DNA of 64,000 nt. Source: JAWLHU01 sp041690255 (GTDB lineage Bacteria > Bacillota > Sulfobacillia > Symbiobacteriales > Symbiobacteriaceae). The stretch covers positions 62,001 through 126,000 of the forward strand of contig JAWLHU010000004.1 of NCBI GenBank assembly GCA_041690255.1, written 5' to 3'. Below, piece by piece: positions 41,153 to 50,569 of this stretch. The notes beneath the pieces are model-generated. The model searched no databases. It was not told the DNA's origin and saw only the letters and a program-made list of their open reading frames with translations. The first letter of the stretch is position 1. Each line of letters opens with the position of its first letter. The position numbers and the translations under genes are program-made.

Positions 41153-41881
41153 CTACTCGTCCTCCCGGAACAGCTCCCTGAGCAGCTCCTCCCGAGCCTC
41201 CAGGAAGCGGCGGGTGATCCGGTAGTGATCGGTCGCCTCGTAGGCCACCTGGGTAATGCCATCATCATCAAAATGAAGGATCTGCGCCCCGGGGTACCCG
41301 AGCAGGATCGGCGAGTGGGTGGCCACAACGAACTGGGCGGTGGGCGCCAGGTCGTGCATGAGCCGCATGAAGGCGAGCTGGCGGGCAGGAGAGAGCGCTG
41401 CCTCGGGCTCGTCGAGGAGGTAGATCGCCCGCTGCCCGAACCGGTGCTGGAAGAGCGAGAGGAAAGACTCCCCGTGGGACTGAGTGTGCAGCGATCTCCC
41501 GCCGTAGAACTGGAGGACCTCGCCCCCCTCCCGTTCCAACTGGTCCAGGTAGGAGGCGAACTGATAAAAGCTCTCTGCCCGCAGAAAGAAGCCCCGGGTG
41601 ATCTTAGGCAGCCAGCTCAGCCGGATGTAAGGACCAAGGGCCGACTCCGAAGCATCGACCTCGTACCGGTTGTTCCGACCCCCACCGGCGGTGGCGAAGC
41701 CACACTGGTACGCGACCGCTTCCAGGAGCGTCGACTTGCCCGAGCCGTTCTCGCCCACGAAGAAGGTGACGCTTCCCTGCAGGGCGATCGCCTCTGCTCC
41801 CCGGAGGGCCGGGATCGAGAACGGGAACTGATCCGGGTTCGGGATGATCTCCCGGCGAAGACTGATCTCACGCAGGTACAT
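41153..41881 (-). CDS. AAA family ATPase (predicted ABC-like ATPase)
   Basis: A 242-residue protein with Walker A VGENGSGKSTLLEA, an ABC-like signature region (QSHGESFLSLF) and Walker B AIYLLDEPEAALSPARQ followed by ATHSPIL. This is the pattern of stand-alone SMC/RecF-like ATPases of the AAA_21/AAA_23 type often annotated as predicted ATPases. No partner nuclease gene is adjacent. Function unknown. Confidence 0.85.
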   Translation of the reverse strand: MYLREISLRREIIPNPDQFPFSIPALRGAEAIALQGSVTFFVGENGSGKSTLLEAVAYQCGFATAGGGRNNRYEVDASESALGPYIRLSWLPKITRGFFLRAESFYQFASYLDQLEREGGEVLQFYGGRSLHTQSHGESFLSLFQHRFGQRAIYLLDEPEAALSPARQLAFMRLMHDLAPTAQFVVATHSPILLGYPGAQILHFDDDGITQVAYEATDHYRITRRFLEAREELLRELFREDE

Positions 41882-41908
41882 GGCGACCCCTCCTGACCGA
41901 CTCCTCCT

Positions 41909-43414
41909 CTACTTCTCCACCAGCTTCTCGTAGAGCTTGGTGCTCAGCCGCTTCCCGGCCTCGGCGCTCGGATGGTGCAGGCTCAGGTAGTCCAGCCCGG
42001 CGGTGGCCAAGCGCTCCTCCAGATCCTGCCGGGAGGTGGCCTTCAGCTCGGGATGCTCCTCCCAGAGCCCATCCAGCTCGCTGGAGATCGCCTCCAGTTC
42101 CCCCGTGAGGGCGGCCCGTGCCTCCTGATCGATCTGTCCCGGGGCGGACACCCGGTCCAGCTCGGCCAACTGCGCCAGCAGGACCCCCCGCCGGAGCAGC
42201 AGGTGCTCCTGGGCCTCGTGGAACCGGTTGGTCGTCGAGAGGCCGAGGCCCCGCAACAGCACCCCAACGGTCATCCCCTGGGCGAGGATGTTGAAGATCA
42301 CGACCATGTAGACCATGACCTTAATGTCACTAGCATAGGGCAGGGAGGCCGGCAGGCCGATCACCAGGGCCAGGGAGACGGCGCCCCGCACACCGCCCCA
42401 GATCAGCACGTGCTGGTAGGGCATGGGGACACGCTCACGGGAGAAACGGTTGTGAATGAAGGTAACCAGGTAGACCGAGACTGCCCGCATGAGCAGGGAG
42501 ATGGGGATCGCCATCAGCCCGACCTGCCAGTGCTCCCGGAGCAGTGCGGGGTTCAGCTCCAGGCCGATCAGCAGGAAGACCAGGACCACGGCGGCATGCT
42601 CGACCACATCCCAGGTCGTCCGGACGGCCATGCGGGTCTGGGGGCCCATGCCGGTCTTCCTGCCCACGTTGCCCAGGACCAAGGCGGTGGTGACGACGGC
42701 CAGCACGCCGGAGAGGTGAAGCAGTTCCGTGGCAATGGCGGCGAAGGCGAGCCAAACGGTCAGCAGGACCTCGGTGTCCGGGGCATCCAGCAGCCGGTGC
42801 AGCATGGAGCCGGCCATGCCCAGGATCAGGCCTGCGGCGATCCCGCCGAAGGTGGCAATGGCGAAGTCGCCCAGGATCTCGGCGGAGCCTCCCGCTGCCA
42901 GACCGCCAGCCGCCACGGCCATGGCGGAGCGGAAGGCGACAGCGGCGGTCGCATCGTTAAAAAGGGCCTCCATTTCGAAGAGGAGACCCAGCCGGTGCGG
43001 GGCGCCAACCCGCTTCAGCAGGGCGATGACGCTGATCGGATCGGTGGCAGCCATGGCAATCGCCGGCAGGGCCGCCACAGCGAAGGGGAGTCCGATGGCC
43101 ATGCTGAGGAGTCCGGTGCCGACCGTGGCCGCCACCACGACGCCCACCGTGGCCAGCAGGGCCACGTAGCTGAAGCTGCGCCGCAGGTCGCTGAAGGCGA
43201 TCTTGAAGGCGGCGGGCATGATCAGGATGGGCAGAAGCCACTCGATCACGAACTCGGGGGTGATGTGCACCCAGGAGATCGCCTCAATGTGAAAGAAGGC
43301 CAGGATGGCGCCGATCAGTAGCGCGATGTTCTCCTTGGACCAGCCCGTCCGCTGGGCTACGACTGAAACAGCCACCACGGCGGTAAGCAGGACCAGGAAG
43401 GTAATGAGGGCCAC
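41909..43414 (-). CDS. CPA1-type Na+(K+)/H+ antiporter (NhaP-like)
   Basis: A 501-residue membrane protein with 12 or so helices. It shows the ATDP motif (MAATDPISVIALL) and an ND pair (MEALFNDATAAVAF), the acidic ion-binding residues of CPA1 antiporters, plus WGGVRGAVSLAL. The last 110 residues form a cytoplasmic helical tail. GTG at 43414 follows AAGGAGAG. It exchanges Na+ or K+ for protons. Confidence 0.87.
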   Translation of the reverse strand: MALITFLVLLTAVVAVSVVAQRTGWSKENIALLIGAILAFFHIEAISWVHITPEFVIEWLLPILIMPAAFKIAFSDLRRSFSYVALLATVGVVVAATVGTGLLSMAIGLPFAVAALPAIAMAATDPISVIALLKRVGAPHRLGLLFEMEALFNDATAAVAFRSAMAVAAGGLAAGGSAEILGDFAIATFGGIAAGLILGMAGSMLHRLLDAPDTEVLLTVWLAFAAIATELLHLSGVLAVVTTALVLGNVGRKTGMGPQTRMAVRTTWDVVEHAAVVLVFLLIGLELNPALLREHWQVGLMAIPISLLMRAVSVYLVTFIHNRFSRERVPMPYQHVLIWGGVRGAVSLALVIGLPASLPYASDIKVMVYMVVIFNILAQGMTVGVLLRGLGLSTTNRFHEAQEHLLLRRGVLLAQLAELDRVSAPGQIDQEARAALTGELEAISSELDGLWEEHPELKATSRQDLEERLATAGLDYLSLHHPSAEAGKRLSTKLYEKLVEK

Positions 43415-43491
43415 GTCACCACTCTCCTTCAACTATTAAGCGTTACACCTCTCTATGGTACCATCCATCCACCCGCTTGGGCATACAAAAA

Positions 43492-43516
43492 GGGCAAGGA
43501 GTTTTGCTCCTTGCCC
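43492..43516 (-). terminator. Rho-independent terminator of cstA
   Basis: A 10-bp stem (GGGCAAGGAG / CTCCTTGCCC) with a 5-base loop; on the minus strand it is followed by TTTTTGTATG. Confidence 0.85.
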
Positions 43517-43532
43517 AAGGTCTGTACGGGAG

Positions 43533-44981
43533 TTAGTCAGCAGCATCCTGCCCGGCGGGCTCCAGTGACCCGATACCGGCGTTCTGCTTCGCCTTCACGA
43601 AGAAGAGGATCACAATGCCGGCAGCGATGACCAGGCCCAGCGGATAGGAGATACTGGTCGGCAGTTTGAAGCCCTCGGGGGCCTGTAGAATGTAGGTGGC
43701 GGTCACGGCGGTCATGAAGGCGGCGGGGATCGAGGCGATCCAATGCGGCTTCTTCTTCATGACCAGGTACATCGAAGCCGTCCAGAGCATGATCATGGCC
43801 ATGGTCTGGTTGGACCAGGCGAAGTACCGCCAGAGGAAGTTGAAGTCGACGAGGGTCAGGCTAAAGCCGACGACGAAGAGCGGCAGCGAGATCCAGAGCC
43901 GCTTGACAAGCGGCCGCTGATCCAGCTTGAAGAACTCGGCGATGGTCAGACGTGCACCGCGGAAGGCGGTGTCGCCGGAGGTGATCGGCAGGACGACCAC
44001 GCCCAGGATCGCCAGGGTTGAGCCGAAGGAGCCCATGGTCATGAGGGAGATCTGCCGCACGACGCCGGCGGTGCCGCCGTACTGGGTGAGCGCCTCCTGG
44101 AGACCGACGGAGCCGTCGAAGAGGGACATGCCGGCTGCGGCCCAGACCATGGCGATCAGCGCTTCACCGATCATCATGCCATAGAAGATGAACCGCCCGT
44201 TCTTCTCGTTCATGGTGGTCCGGGCGACGATCGGGCTCTGGGTGGCATGGAAGCCCGAGATCGCACCGCAGGCGATGGTGATGAAGACGAGGGGCCAGAT
44301 CGGCAGCCCGCCCGGATGCAGGTTGGCCAGGGTCAGCTCAGGGATCGGCGGATGGTTGCCGAAGAGCATCGCCCCACCAATGCCGGCCGCCATGATCAGC
44401 AGGATGGCGCCGAAGATCGGGTAGACCCTGCCGATGATCTTATCCACCGGCAGCAGGGTGGCAAGGACATAGTAGAGCATGATAACGATGACCCAGAAGC
44501 TCTGGGTGGCCCAGGAGGGGGTCAGGACGGCCAGCAGGCCGGCCGGTCCGGTGATGAAGACGGCGCCGACCAGGACCAGCAGCACGACGGAGAAGATGTT
44601 GACAAACTGCTTCATACCCTTGCCCAGGTAGGCCCCGACCATAGTCGGCAGGTTGGCCCCGCCATGGCGGAGGGAGATCATGCCGGCGAAGTAGTCGTGA
44701 ACGGCGCCGGCGAAAATGGAGCCCAGAACGATCCAGACGAAGGCGACGGGGCCCCAGAGGGCGCCCATGATCGGGCCGAAGATCGGGCCGAGGCCTGCGA
44801 TGTTCAGGAGCTGGATCAGGGCGTTTCGGGGGGTGTCGATCGGGACATAATCGACACCATCCTGCTGAGCATATGCGGGGGTCTGCTGTTCGGGTCGAAT
44901 GCCAAAGATCCGCTCAACCAGACGACTGTAGAGGAAGTAGCCGAGGATCAGTGCAGTGATCGAGAGGACAAACGTGATCAC
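43533..44981 (-). CDS. cstA: CstA family carbon starvation / pyruvate transporter
   Basis: A 482-residue membrane protein with the CstA signatures GPIFGPIMGALWGP, AGMISLRHGGAN and SGFHATQSPIVART, and about 13 helices. CstA and its paralogue BtsT are peptide/pyruvate transporters. The LytS/LytTR pair directly upstream is the same type of system (BtsSR) that controls btsT in E. coli. GTG at 44981 follows AAAGGGG, which is sequestered in a long stem. Shorter than E. coli CstA (about 700 residues), as in many Firmicutes. Confidence 0.9.
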   Translation of the reverse strand: MITFVLSITALILGYFLYSRLVERIFGIRPEQQTPAYAQQDGVDYVPIDTPRNALIQLLNIAGLGPIFGPIMGALWGPVAFVWIVLGSIFAGAVHDYFAGMISLRHGGANLPTMVGAYLGKGMKQFVNIFSVVLLVLVGAVFITGPAGLLAVLTPSWATQSFWVIVIMLYYVLATLLPVDKIIGRVYPIFGAILLIMAAGIGGAMLFGNHPPIPELTLANLHPGGLPIWPLVFITIACGAISGFHATQSPIVARTTMNEKNGRFIFYGMMIGEALIAMVWAAAGMSLFDGSVGLQEALTQYGGTAGVVRQISLMTMGSFGSTLAILGVVVLPITSGDTAFRGARLTIAEFFKLDQRPLVKRLWISLPLFVVGFSLTLVDFNFLWRYFAWSNQTMAMIMLWTASMYLVMKKKPHWIASIPAAFMTAVTATYILQAPEGFKLPTSISYPLGLVIAAGIVILFFVKAKQNAGIGSLEPAGQDAAD

Positions 44982-44989
44982 GGTGATCG

Positions 44990-45046
44990 CCCCTTTCGGA
45001 GAAATGAGGACAGAATGATCGCCCTCATTCTCGCACACGAAAGGGG
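44990..45046 (-). promoter_or_regulatory. Leader hairpin sequestering the cstA ribosome-binding site
   Basis: On the minus strand CCCCTTTCG (45046-45038) pairs with CGAAAGGGG (44998-44990), and the inner GAGAATGAGG (45032-45023) pairs with CCTCATTTCTC (45009-44999) around a 13-base loop. The 3' arm contains AAAGGGG, the ribosome-binding site 8 bases before the GTG. The structure should block translation until opened by a factor, RNA or temperature. Confidence 0.65.
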
Positions 45047-45072
45047 AACCACCGTGATTTGCTGCGTAACCC

Positions 45073-45101
45073 GTCGAAATGCTGTCTGAACGGTCGGAAT
45101 G
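45073..45101 (-). promoter_or_regulatory. Candidate LytTR binding site upstream of cstA
   Basis: Two direct 9-bp repeats on the minus strand, CATTCCGAC (45101-45093) and CATTTCGAC (45081-45073), separated by 11 bases. LytTR regulators bind pairs of 9-bp direct repeats about two helical turns apart, so this is a likely site for the neighbouring regulator. Confidence 0.5.
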
Positions 45102-45130
45102 GACGTCTGGACGGCGGGTCGACGAACTGA

Positions 45131-45892
45131 TCAGAACCCCAGCAGTTCCCGAAGCCGCTTGGCGGCCGCCCGGCTGACCGGAATCCGGGAGCGGTCTCGG
45201 TCGGACATGACCAGTTCGTACGCCCCGTTGAACCACGGATGGATCTCCGCAATGCGGGCGGCATTGACCAGGTAGGCCCTGTGCGGTCGGAAGTACGGGT
45301 ACTCCTTCAGCCGCTCCTCCAACTCCTGCAGGGAGATGTGCGAGCGGTAGGTGCGCCCCTCGGTCCTGATCAGGGTGATCCGGTCCTCCCTGGTGGCGAA
45401 GAGGATGGAGTCGGGCTGGATCAGCACGATCCGCTCATCCTCCTCCACCGCCAGCCGCTCCAGGCGGCGGGGCTCGGGCTGCAGGCGATCCGCCCGTACC
45501 GGACCGACCGGAAGCGGCTCGGCCACGGGCGCCATCTCACGCAGCCGCCGGACCGTGTCGGCCACCCGGGCGCTCGTAAACGGCTTGACGATATAGTCCA
45601 GCGCCTGGACCTCGAAGGCGGCCAGGGCGTACTGGTCATAGGCCGTGGCAAAGACAACCCGGGGGGGCGACGGCAGCACCAGAAAGCGACGTGCCAGATC
45701 GAGGCCGTTATCGCCCCGCAGATCGATATCCATGAAGACCACATCGGGCGTGAGTGCGGTGACCTTCTCGATCGCCTCCTGCCCGTCCTGTGCCTCTCCC
45801 ACCACCTCAATGCCGGGCTCCTGCCGGAGGAGATAGGAGAGTTCGTCGCGGGCCAGGGGCTCGTCATCGACTACCAGTGCGCGTATCGGCAT
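45131..45892 (-). CDS. LytTR-family response regulator
   Basis: A 253-residue response regulator. The receiver domain has the DDE pocket near residues 8-10, the phospho-accepting Asp in VVFMDIDLRG and KPF for the conserved lysine. The C-terminal LytTR DNA-binding domain starts about residue 150 (ILFATREDRITLIRTEGRTY). It overlaps the upstream sensor gene by 29 bases and lies 150 bases before cstA, its likely target. Confidence 0.9.
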   Translation of the reverse strand: MPIRALVVDDEPLARDELSYLLRQEPGIEVVGEAQDGQEAIEKVTALTPDVVFMDIDLRGDNGLDLARRFLVLPSPPRVVFATAYDQYALAAFEVQALDYIVKPFTSARVADTVRRLREMAPVAEPLPVGPVRADRLQPEPRRLERLAVEEDERIVLIQPDSILFATREDRITLIRTEGRTYRSHISLQELEERLKEYPYFRPHRAYLVNAARIAEIHPWFNGAYELVMSDRDRSRIPVSRAAAKRLRELLGF

Positions 45893-47654
45893 CATCTTCC
45901 TCCTCGGCAGAAGTCTGTACGGGGAATCGGACGTAGACGGTCGTGCCCTCACCCTCCGAGGAATCGAGGGTGAGTCCGGCACCGGCGCCGAAGAGCCCGC
46001 GCAGCCTCTGATGCACGTTGTGCAGCGCCAGCCCGGTACCCGCCTGCGATTGGACAGGGCGCTCCAGTAGCTCACCGATCCGCTCGGTCGGAATCCCCCG
46101 GCCGTTGTCGGCCACCGTAACGATGCCCACACCGTCGCGGGCCGAAGCGCTGATATGGATTCGCCCTGGATGCCGCACCGCCTTCAGCCCATGCACGAGG
46201 GCGTTCTCGACGAGCGGCTGGAGGGTCAGGGGCGGGATGCGCGCGGGAAGCAGCGCCTCCTCGACATCGTAGGTGACCGAGAGGTGGTCACTGAAGCGGG
46301 CCTGCTCGACGGTAAGGTAGTCTCGCACATGCTCCAACTCCTGGCCGAGCGTGATCGTCTCGACCTGGGTAGACTGCAGGTTTCGCCGCAGGAAGTCTGC
46401 CAGATGACCGAGGACATCGCGGGCCCGGTCAGGATCACGACGGATCAGGGCCATGATCGTGTTCAGTGCGTTGAAGAGAAAGTGGGGCTGGATCTGGGCC
46501 TGAAGCGCCCGGATCTCAGCCTTGGCCAGCAGGGCCGACTGCTCGGATGCCCGGGCGACAGCCAACTGGGTGGAGACGTGATACCCCAGCCCTTCGGCCA
46601 GTTCCAGCGGTGGAAGCGCACTGGTGTGGTCAAAGTAGAGCTTCAGGGTTCCCACGACCCGCTCGTCCTCGCGGAGCGGCACGACCACGACCCCCTGCAG
46701 TGGGCAGGACGGATCCCGGCACTCGATCTGGGCACGATCCTCCGCCACGATCAGCCTGCCCTGCTGGAGTGCCATGCGGGTCACCTTGGTCAGGACCGGG
46801 ACGCCAGGCCGGTGGTGGTCTTCGCCCAGGCCCACATGGGCAAGGATCTGACGTTCATCGGTAATCGCTACGGCGGTTGCACATGTCTCCTTGTGAATCA
46901 CTCTGGCGGCCGCCTCCGCGGACTCCATGGTCAGCCCCCTGCGCAGGAAGGGAAGCGTGCGGGTGGCGATCAGCAGCGCCTTTCGGGCAGCGTCACCCTC
47001 CTGGGCTGCCTCGCTGGTCATGATTCCGCGAGTGACCACCAGGAAGAGCGCCACACCCAACCCGTTGGCCAGCGCCATGGGCAGGGCGATCAGCCTCACC
47101 AGGTCGAGGGCTGCGCTGAACGGTCTGGCGACCAGGAGGATCAGCACCATCTGCAGCACCTCCATGAGGGCTGCCACGAGGAAGCTCCACCCTGCGTGGG
47201 GGCCGAAGCTGTCGGACCGGGGCAGCCTCTTCCAGAGCCAGCCGCTGAGCAGTCCTTCCAGAGCGGTCGCCAGGCCGCAGGCCAGAGCGGTGAAGCCGCC
47301 CACGAAGAGCCGGTGAACCCCGGCTACCAGACCGGCGCCCAGTCCAACCCACGGGCCGCCCAACAGGCCGGCGACAATGACGCTGACGGCCCGGGAGTTG
47401 GCGATCGCATCCTCCGGCTGCAGGGGACCCGAGACCAGGGCCCCCCAGGAGACCCCTCCGGGGTTGACGACCACACCGGTGTATGTCCCGAAGATGCCGA
47501 AGAGACCGAAGATCAGGATCAGTTGCAGCCTCTCCGGCCATCCGGCCTGGCCGGTCGCCTGAAAGCGGAACGCACGGGAGCGGGTGGCGAGATAGGCCAG
47601 GCCTACGATCAGGCCGATCCGTTCGATCATGACAATCGACAGGTTGGTTGGCAA
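45864..47654 (-). CDS. LytS-family sensor histidine kinase
   Basis: A 596-residue kinase with a 5TM-5TMR_LYT membrane sensor (residues about 1-195), a GAF domain (about 240-355) and a histidine-kinase core with IQPHFLFNALNTI (phospho-acceptor His) and an ATPase domain with VADNGRGIP. This is the LytS/BtsS architecture for sensing extracellular metabolites such as pyruvate. TTG at 47654 follows GGGAGG; ATG 47669 is an alternative. Confidence 0.9.
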   Translation of the reverse strand: MPTNLSIVMIERIGLIVGLAYLATRSRAFRFQATGQAGWPERLQLILIFGLFGIFGTYTGVVVNPGGVSWGALVSGPLQPEDAIANSRAVSVIVAGLLGGPWVGLGAGLVAGVHRLFVGGFTALACGLATALEGLLSGWLWKRLPRSDSFGPHAGWSFLVAALMEVLQMVLILLVARPFSAALDLVRLIALPMALANGLGVALFLVVTRGIMTSEAAQEGDAARKALLIATRTLPFLRRGLTMESAEAAARVIHKETCATAVAITDERQILAHVGLGEDHHRPGVPVLTKVTRMALQQGRLIVAEDRAQIECRDPSCPLQGVVVVPLREDERVVGTLKLYFDHTSALPPLELAEGLGYHVSTQLAVARASEQSALLAKAEIRALQAQIQPHFLFNALNTIMALIRRDPDRARDVLGHLADFLRRNLQSTQVETITLGQELEHVRDYLTVEQARFSDHLSVTYDVEEALLPARIPPLTLQPLVENALVHGLKAVRHPGRIHISASARDGVGIVTVADNGRGIPTERIGELLERPVQSQAGTGLALHNVHQRLRGLFGAGAGLTLDSSEGEGTTVYVRFPVQTSAEEEDDADTRTGSR

Positions 47655-47757
47655 GTGGACCTCCCCCATCTGGCACCGGGTTCCGTCAAGGTGAAAAGAT
47701 CGCCTTATTATGGCCTCGTGATTCCCTTGGCGTCAAGCGACGGTACCAGGTCTCGTG

Positions 47758-47792
47758 AAAAAGCCGCCCGGAGGATCTGCCCCGAGCGGCCT
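47758..47792 (-). terminator. Terminator of the agmatinase gene
   Basis: Minus strand GCCGCTCGGGG and CTCCGGGCGGC form a stem with G-T pairs followed by TTTTTCACG, just after the agmatinase stop codon. Confidence 0.65.
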
Positions 47793-47802
47793 ATTCGCTG
47801 CG

Positions 47803-48762
47803 CTATGCTTCGATCAGGTGGGCCTGCCCCTTTGTCCGCAGCCCCAATGCCACATGGCTGGCGAACTCGTGGACCAGGGTCGCCGCCAGGAGGGCGGTCA
47901 CCTGGGCCTGGTCGTGTGTCGGCAGCACCTCGACGACGTCAAAGCCGACGTAGTTCAGTCCGGTCAGGGACCGGACCAGCTCCAGCGTCTCCGAGGAGGT
48001 GAATCCGCCCACCTCGGGCGTGCCGGTCCCGGGAGCGTAGGCCGGGTCGACGAAGTCGATATCAAGGGTGAGGAAGCACGGGGTGTCGCCGATCGTCGCC
48101 CTGATCCGGGCGACCAGATCATCCATGGACTGTCTCCGCAGTTCCCGCATGGTGATCACGTTGTACCCGAGCTCGAGGCTGGCGTCAATGTCGCCCGGAT
48201 GGTTCAGCGTCCCCCGAATGCCGATCTGGAAGACCTTGCCCTCTGCAAGGAGCCCCTCCTCAGCCGCCCGAATGAAGGGCGAGCCGTGCCAGTACTTCTC
48301 CCCGTAGTAGGTATCCCAGGTGTCGGTGTGGCTGTCCAGGTGGATCAGGGCCACCGGCCCGTGGACCTTGTGGGCCGCCCGCAGCTCGGCCAGGGTGACC
48401 GAGTGATCACCGCCCAGACCGACCGGCACGATCCCGGCTGCCATGAGATCCTCCACAGCGTTGGTCATGATCTCGTAGGACCGGTGGATGTTATGCGGGA
48501 TCACCGCCAGGTCGCCGATGTCGATCGCGTGGGTCTCCTCGAAGGGATAGACGGCGTGGACCGGGTTGAATGGAAAGAGTAGCATCGAGGCTTGGCGGAT
48601 CGCCTGGGGACCGAAACGTGCGCCTACCCGGAACGATGCCGCGGTGTCAAACGGCATACCAAGAATGGCGAGTCGTGCTCCCTCCCGCATGGTGGGAAGG
48701 CGCATAAAGCTGCCGGTGGTGCAGAACTCAGGCTTGATATCGGGCGTGAGCGGGTATTGCAC
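47803..48762 (-). CDS. Agmatinase / ureohydrolase family protein
   Basis: A 319-residue ureohydrolase. Metal ligands are seen in GLGGDHSVT, LIHLDSHTDTWD and TLDIDFVDPAYAPGTGTPE. The HLDSHTD block is typical of agmatinase and guanidinobutyrase-type enzymes that release urea from agmatine or related guanidino compounds. GTG at 48762 follows AGGAG by 9 bases. Exact substrate uncertain. Confidence 0.88.
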   Translation of the reverse strand: MQYPLTPDIKPEFCTTGSFMRLPTMREGARLAILGMPFDTAASFRVGARFGPQAIRQASMLLFPFNPVHAVYPFEETHAIDIGDLAVIPHNIHRSYEIMTNAVEDLMAAGIVPVGLGGDHSVTLAELRAAHKVHGPVALIHLDSHTDTWDTYYGEKYWHGSPFIRAAEEGLLAEGKVFQIGIRGTLNHPGDIDASLELGYNVITMRELRRQSMDDLVARIRATIGDTPCFLTLDIDFVDPAYAPGTGTPEVGGFTSSETLELVRSLTGLNYVGFDVVEVLPTHDQAQVTALLAATLVHEFASHVALGLRTKGQAHLIEA

Positions 48763-49060
48763 GCTGTACAACTCCTAAGCGGGGTTAACGGAATCCATTT
48801 GTCATTACTCTCTCCAAAAGGTTACCCGATCAGTCGTACCACTCCTGGTGCATTCCGTCAAGTGGCAAGTTGGCCCGAGATTCGATCCAATTCGGCCCTA
48901 TCGCCAGCAATGGGCATGAGACCCAAGCCATCCCCTCCAAATCCCAGGAAACAACCTTTGATTACTCTGACAAGTTGTCTGTTATACTCTTGAGAGTTGA
49001 GGCTGTTGCTCCCATCTTTGGGGCGACCCCGGTACATACATTCAGAGGGGATGGATTCGC

Positions 49061-49852
49061 ATGAAGAAGAAGCGCGGTCTGGGTCTGCTGGTTCTGCTCC
49101 TGTTCGCTCTGAGCGCAACACTGTTGGCAGGTTGTTCCTCGTCATCGGGCGATACGTTGGATTCGGTCAAGAAGGCCGGCGAGGTCACCTTCGCCATGTC
49201 CGGTGGCTACCCACCCTTCAACTACTATGATAAGGACAACCAACTGGTCGGGTTCGATGTAGATATTGCGACCGAAGTCGCCAAGCGTATGGGGGTCAAG
49301 TTCAAGCCGGTGACGACCGCCTGGGACGGGATTCTTGAGGGGCTGGTCGGCGGCCGGTACGATGGGATCCTCGGCTCCATGGCGATCACGGAAACCCGCC
49401 TGGAGCGGGTTGACTTCTCCGACCCATACTATCTGGATGGCTCCCAGCTCCTTGTCCGCAAGGATGCGAACATCAACTCGGCAGATGACCTGAAGGACGC
49501 GACCGTCGCCCTGGTCACCGGCACGACCTTTGCAGATGACGCCAAGAAGATCGCGGGCATTAAGGATGTCAAGACCTTCGAGGACGACAACCAGACCCTG
49601 CAGGAGCTCCGCTCCAACCGGGTTCAGGGCGTGATCACCGGCTACTTCGTGGCGGTCAACGCCGTCAAGGAGTTCCCCAACGACTTCAAGTTGGCCGGTC
49701 CCCGCTTGCGCGAGGAGAAGATCGCTGTCGCCATTCGAAAGGACAACCCGAAGTTTGTCGAGGCGGTCAACAAGGCACTCAAGGAGATGCGGGAGGATGG
49801 GACCTACGCCAAGATCAGCGAGAAGTGGTTCGGCCGGGATATCAGCAAGTAA
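49061..49852 (+). CDS. Polar amino acid ABC transporter substrate-binding lipoprotein
   Basis: A 263-residue type 3 solute-binding protein with a lipoprotein signal (lipobox LLAGC at residues 21-25). The SBP_bac_3 fold shows PPFNYYDKDNQLVGFDVDIA, DGILGSMAITETR and a C-terminal EMREDGTYAKISEKWFG. It binds polar or aromatic/basic amino acids outside the membrane and precedes its permease by 3 bases. A TATACT box lies near 48984, with a small GACAAGTTGTC palindrome before it. Confidence 0.9.
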   Translation: MKKKRGLGLLVLLLFALSATLLAGCSSSSGDTLDSVKKAGEVTFAMSGGYPPFNYYDKDNQLVGFDVDIATEVAKRMGVKFKPVTTAWDGILEGLVGGRYDGILGSMAITETRLERVDFSDPYYLDGSQLLVRKDANINSADDLKDATVALVTGTTFADDAKKIAGIKDVKTFEDDNQTLQELRSNRVQGVITGYFVAVNAVKEFPNDFKLAGPRLREEKIAVAIRKDNPKFVEAVNKALKEMREDGTYAKISEKWFGRDISK

Positions 49853-49855
49853 CGT

Positions 49856-50569
49856 ATGAACGGATACGATTGGTCGATCATCCCCCGCTACTTCCTCACC
49901 TTCCTGCCCGCAGCCCTGACGACACTGCAACTGGCGGTGGCGGCGATCGCCGGCGGAGCGGTGCTCGGTCTCATGACGGCGCTCGCCCGGCTCTCCCATC
50001 GCCGGTGGCTCTCAGGGCCCGCCACACTCTATATCTGGGCGATTCGGGGGACGCCCCTGCTCCTGCAGATCCTGATCCTGTACGTCGGCATCGTCTCGCT
50101 GGTGAAGCTCGATGGCTTTGCCGCCGCGGCGATCGCCTTCTCAGTCCACACTGGGGCCTACCTGGGCGAGATCTTCCGGGGCGCCATTCTCGGCGTGGAT
50201 CACGGACAGATGGAGGCCGCCCGCTCCCTGGGCATGACCTACGCCCAGGCGATGCGGCTGATCATCCTGCCGCAGGCCTTCCGCCTGGCCGTCCCGCCCC
50301 TGGCCAACCAGTTTATCATCACCCTGAAGGATACATCGCTCGCGTCGGTGATCGCCACGCGGGAGCTGATCCTCCAGGCCAGGCAGTTCGGCTCCTCGCA
50401 GTACCGCATGATGGAGTTCCTGATCATTGCCACGATCTACTATCTGATCATGACCGGCCTGCTCACCCTGGTCGCCCACTGGCTGGAGGGCCGGCTCCGC
50501 CGCTCCGACCGTAACTCGGGTGCTGAGAGCAAGCCTGCGGCCCCGCAGGAGGTGATGACCGGTGACTAA
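49856..50569 (+). CDS. Polar amino acid ABC transporter permease (HisM type)
   Basis: A 237-residue permease with five membrane helices and the EAA loop EAARSLGMTYAQAMRLIILPQAFR near residue 120. Belongs to the His/Glu/Arg/opine family. Its stop overlaps the ATPase start by 8 bases and it is tightly coupled to the binding protein. Confidence 0.92.
   Translation: MNGYDWSIIPRYFLTFLPAALTTLQLAVAAIAGGAVLGLMTALARLSHRRWLSGPATLYIWAIRGTPLLLQILILYVGIVSLVKLDGFAAAAIAFSVHTGAYLGEIFRGAILGVDHGQMEAARSLGMTYAQAMRLIILPQAFRLAVPPLANQFIITLKDTSLASVIATRELILQARQFGSSQYRMMEFLIIATIYYLIMTGLLTLVAHWLEGRLRRSDRNSGAESKPAAPQEVMTGD

Noticed and set aside
48840..49060. T-box or other amino-acid riboswitch before the amino acid transporter
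   Set aside because: The leader after the TATACT box is too short (about 70 bases) and lacks a T-box sequence or terminator pair.
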